Position numbers and translations under genes: made by a program | Notes under the pieces: generated by a model | Databases searched by the model: none | Seen by the model: the letters and a program-made list of their open reading frames with translations, nothing else | Told to the model about the DNA's origin: nothing | In this document: positions 40,613 to 43,173 of the stretch, in pieces | How positions within the stretch are numbered: the first letter of the stretch is position 1 | Layout of the letters: every line of letters starts with the position of its first letter | Source: Candidatus Zixiibacteriota bacterium | Lineage (GTDB): Bacteria > Zixibacteria > MSB-5A5 > UBA10806 | DNA: 43,173 bases | Assembly: GCA_024641335.1 (NCBI GenBank) | Contig: JAHEDG010000022.1 | Location: 1 to 43,173 of the forward strand | Direction: 5' to 3'

Positions 40613-43173
40613 ATTTCAACATAACCATTTTCACATGTTTTGATTCGCTTGGGGTCACCAGTCGGGCAAAGTAGATCCCCGACGGCAGATTGCCGGCTCT
40701 CCAGATAAGCGTATATTCACCGGCCGGTTTTTCCTCGTTAATAAGAGCAGTTACCCTGGCGCCCAGTATATTATAAATTGATATGTCGATAATACCGGAT
40801 TCGGCCAGCCTGTATTTCAGCACGGTCTCGGCGTTGAATGGATTGGGATAATTCTGCGACAGCTCCGTCCTGACCGGCAGGCTTGATTCGGGATCGACGA
40901 TATCGACCCTGGTCTCGCCGAATTCGTCGAGGATACGATGAATAATCTGAAACGATGTCGGTTCCTCGGCATAATACAGAGGAAATTCCAGCAACGCGGT
41001 ATTGTATGATTCGGTCTGGTGTACGATACCTATCGGTTTTCCATGGAAATGCGAGCTATCCGGATCGGGGGAGATATAATTATAGATGACCTCCGAGGAA
41101 TCGTTGGGTATAAGCGTGCCTATTCCGAAAAGACGGCCGTTCGCTTCCCCAGGAAACACTATTCTATCGATCCTGGCGGAATCTAACTGAAAATCGGAGA
41201 ACGGTTCTCTCTCGTGTTCTCCTCCGATGAAATCGTTAAAGGTATAATGAGGGTAATCGATCCCGGCCAGATTGAGGTAGTTATAAGGAAACTGGCCGGG
41301 TTGAAACATCAAGGTTCCCTCAAAGCCGCTGGCTGGAACGATCTGTCTGGTTCCGGCTAAAATAAGGTTGCCCCCGGCTTCCAGATATATTGAGTACAGA
41401 TTCCGGGAATCCAAATAATCGAATGAGTTTCTGCCCAAAATGAAATCTCTGAGCCAGATTATCGTAGAGAATGACGTTATTTCAAAGAGATATCGGGGTT
41501 CTTCGAAAACAATCAGATTTTGGTAACCGGAAAAAGCGTTCTGGTAAAATACGATCATGGAATCGTAATCGGGGTTGTAATTCGTTCGATTATCATTTAT
41601 CAGTAGAATTCCGGAATCTAACGCCATAGGTAAAGTCTGAACCGTATCTGATATAAAAGACAAATTCCCGTAATCATCGATAGCCTGAATGAAGTACCTG
41701 TAGGAAAAACCGTTAACCACGCCATAGTGGGTATAATCCGCGGTCGAGGCGGTATCGATCACCATAAACGGTTCATCCCGTTCCGACATGTAAATCAGGT
41801 AACCGTGAATGTCGGTATCGGGATTATCGTTCCAACTCAGGTCGACCAGGCTGTTGCCGCCGTGCGCGATCAAGCCCACAGGAGTTTGGGGCTGGCCCGA
41901 GTTGACCATCAGCTCCGGCGAGGAGCCTCCCTCCACCCCGAAGTCGTTGAATGAACGAACGACATAATAATAGATGGTGTTGTTTTCCAGTCCGGCATCT
42001 ATAAAGACGGTATCCCTGTAATTTTCGGGAGTAACAGGATCGGAATCGTATATCCCCGGTTCCGTCCCTCTATAGACGCGATAATCCGAGAAATGTTGGC
42101 GAGCGACTGAATTCCATCTTAATTCGGTGTGATCCTCGCCCCACCCGGCAATCGCAAATGCATGAGGAGGGCCGTGAGGGATATAAGTATATCCCCTCTG
42201 ATAGTAGCTTTTAGCCGAATCAGCTTTGGCCAGAAGATCGGTGAAATCGAGATTGGCGTAATATTGGGCTATGTAAATAGAGTCATACGGGTGAATTTGC
42301 AGGTTTTGAGAATAATTTTCCGGATCTGAATGAAATCCGTTTCCTCCGAAAAAGGCCACGGTCAAAGTCTCGACCGCTCCGGCTGTTATTTGCAGAGGTC
42401 CGAAGGATATCAGGTATCTGGTCTCGTATCCCTTGGCGATATCATCGCCGTAGACCACTCCCGGAATCCACCCGTCGCCGGTGTGATCCAGAGCCGTCCA
42501 GATCTGATCATAGTCATGCTCGCCGTTGGACATGATCTGGTATTTGGCCTTATCGCCTCCGGGCGTACCGCGGCCGCCTCCTGGAAACGGGCCCCAGATA
42601 TCGAAATTACTTTGCCATTGGGGTCCCCAGTCATACTCTGAAAAGATCTCGGAAATCCACCAGTTAAAATTCGTTTGCAGATCGCTCTGCGAGGCGCCGA
42701 GCAAAGCCAGAGCCATCAGCCCGGTAGAACTTGTGTAATCATAAGCACCGTTATGAGGTTGACCGTCATTATCGGCCAGCCAGGCTATCTCCAAATCGTC
42801 ATGCTCGATGAAACCGCATAAGTCGTCCTGGCCGCCTTGATCGGGAGCGTATGGCATCTCGGAGCTATGCCAAACGTCACCATCATAATAGATTCCAATC
42901 CAGACATCATGCAGGTTTCGACCGCCGATATTTTCAAGATTGAATTCAATAATAAAGGTCTCGTAGTAGTCGGGGGACGCCCAGCAGAAGCTGTTTTGAG
43001 TTATTTTGAGACCCAAAGGTATATGGGGACGGCCGTCAAAGGGGTCGGGGAGAATGTAGTTTGGATCGGTAAGGGTATCGTTAAATACAGCGAAAAATTC
43101 CTGGTCTCCGAAAATATTATCCTCCCACAGGGAATTATTGTCGCCGGGTGTCGGGTTAAGCTCGGAGATACCG
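40611..43173 (-). CDS. Large secreted protein with fibronectin-type repeats and type IX C-terminal sorting domain (5' end cut by window)
   Basis: The frame is open to the window edge, so the gene runs in from beyond 43173; at least 853 codons are visible and the N-terminus is missing. The visible part begins with a domain of unknown type rich in Trp, Tyr and Asp (about 50-320). Two fibronectin-type-III-like modules follow (TELRWNSVARQHFSDYRVYRG and LVDLSWNDNPDTDIHGYLIY). A less familiar stretch of about 230 residues comes next. The end is a classic T9SS type A sorting domain: QNYPNPFNAET, then YNILGARV, AGEYTLIWRA, LPSGIYFARL and a Lys-rich tail. The protein is likely exported to the cell surface or medium. 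Its activity cannot be read. Confidence 0.85.
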   Translation of the reverse strand, partial: GISELNPTPGDNNSLWEDNIFGDQEFFAVFNDTLTDPNYILPDPFDGRPHIPLGLKITQNSFCWASPDYYETFIIEFNLENIGGRNLHDVWIGIYYDGDVWHSSEMPYAPDQGGQDDLCGFIEHDDLEIAWLADNDGQPHNGAYDYTSSTGLMALALLGASQSDLQTNFNWWISEIFSEYDWGPQWQSNFDIWGPFPGGGRGTPGGDKAKYQIMSNGEHDYDQIWTALDHTGDGWIPGVVYGDDIAKGYETRYLISFGPLQITAGAVETLTVAFFGGNGFHSDPENYSQNLQIHPYDSIYIAQYYANLDFTDLLAKADSAKSYYQRGYTYIPHGPPHAFAIAGWGEDHTELRWNSVARQHFSDYRVYRGTEPGIYDSDPVTPENYRDTVFIDAGLENNTIYYYVVRSFNDFGVEGGSSPELMVNSGQPQTPVGLIAHGGNSLVDLSWNDNPDTDIHGYLIYMSERDEPFMVIDTASTADYTHYGVVNGFSYRYFIQAIDDYGNLSFISDTVQTLPMALDSGILLINDNRTNYNPDYDSMIVFYQNAFSGYQNLIVFEEPRYLFEITSFSTIIWLRDFILGRNSFDYLDSRNLYSIYLEAGGNLILAGTRQIVPASGFEGTLMFQPGQFPYNYLNLAGIDYPHYTFNDFIGGEHEREPFSDFQLDSARIDRIVFPGEANGRLFGIGTLIPNDSSEVIYNYISPDPDSSHFHGKPIGIVHQTESYNTALLEFPLYYAEEPTSFQIIHRILDEFGETRVDIVDPESSLPVRTELSQNYPNPFNAETVLKYRLAESGIIDISIYNILGARVTALINEEKPAGEYTLIWRAGNLPSGIYFARLVTPSESKHVKMVMLK

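Overview
The window reads as a chromosomal segment of a Gram-negative, aerobically respiring bacterium of moderate GC content. The evidence is LPS and outer-membrane genes (lpxD, bamA, an OmpH/Skp chaperone), an alternative complex III (ACIII) feeding a caa3-type oxidase, and a secreted protein ending in a type IX (Por) secretion C-terminal sorting domain. ACIII plus a T9SS-type sorting domain point to the Fibrobacteres-Chlorobi-Bacteroidetes (FCB) superphylum or a related candidate phylum. A Zixibacteria-like lineage is my guess, not shown by the sequence. TTG start codons are common, often overlapping the upstream stop as TTGA.

Layout. 1-1463: tail of a crotonase-family gene, a small unknown protein and a nucleotide-sugar/steroid-type epimerase. 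1848-14211: one long tightly packed operon, actABCDEF, then a small unknown membrane protein, a SCO copper chaperone and caa3 oxidase subunits II, I, III and IV. 14314-16260: heme A synthase, a second SCO protein and a DUF420 membrane protein, apparently with their own promoter. Together these build a quinol-to-oxygen chain: ACIII oxidises quinol and passes electrons through haem c to the CuA/haem c subunit II and the A2-type subunit I, while the SCO proteins and CtaA supply copper and haem A. No ctaB (haem O synthase) is seen.

16261-16645 is non-coding and rich in palindromes. 16646-19025 carries a GlmL/MutL-family ATPase-like protein without a glutamate mutase nearby, and an NTF2-like protein. 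19026-19713 is mostly non-coding but holds a terminator, a 56-residue membrane protein on the minus strand and a good promoter for yajC. 19714-24848 carries yajC, def, fmt, an RNase E/G protein, an O-antigen-ligase-like protein and a DUF2148 ferredoxin-like protein. 24960-29151 is an envelope cluster: rplU (L21, no L27 partner), bamA, ompH/skp and lpxD. 29232-31939 is a redox/sulfur-flavoured run: thioredoxin, CoA-binding protein, rhodanese lipoprotein, a 52-residue zinc ribbon, OsmC and rhomboid.

32025-40593 is a looser region: a degenerate receiver-domain protein, DsbD, an anti-sigma-like zinc-finger protein with no sigma gene beside it, a DUF2064-type glycosyltransferase, two possible tiny leader ORFs, a transmembrane Ser/Thr kinase with a PEGA domain, and a DMT-family transporter. 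The right edge (40611-43173, minus strand) is the 3' part of a large secreted fibronectin-type protein.

I found no tRNA, rRNA, CRISPR array, phage or transposase. The least explained items are the 120-residue protein inside the respiratory operon, the receiver protein lacking its phospho-acceptor, the microprotein genes, and the palindromic block at 16.4 kb.
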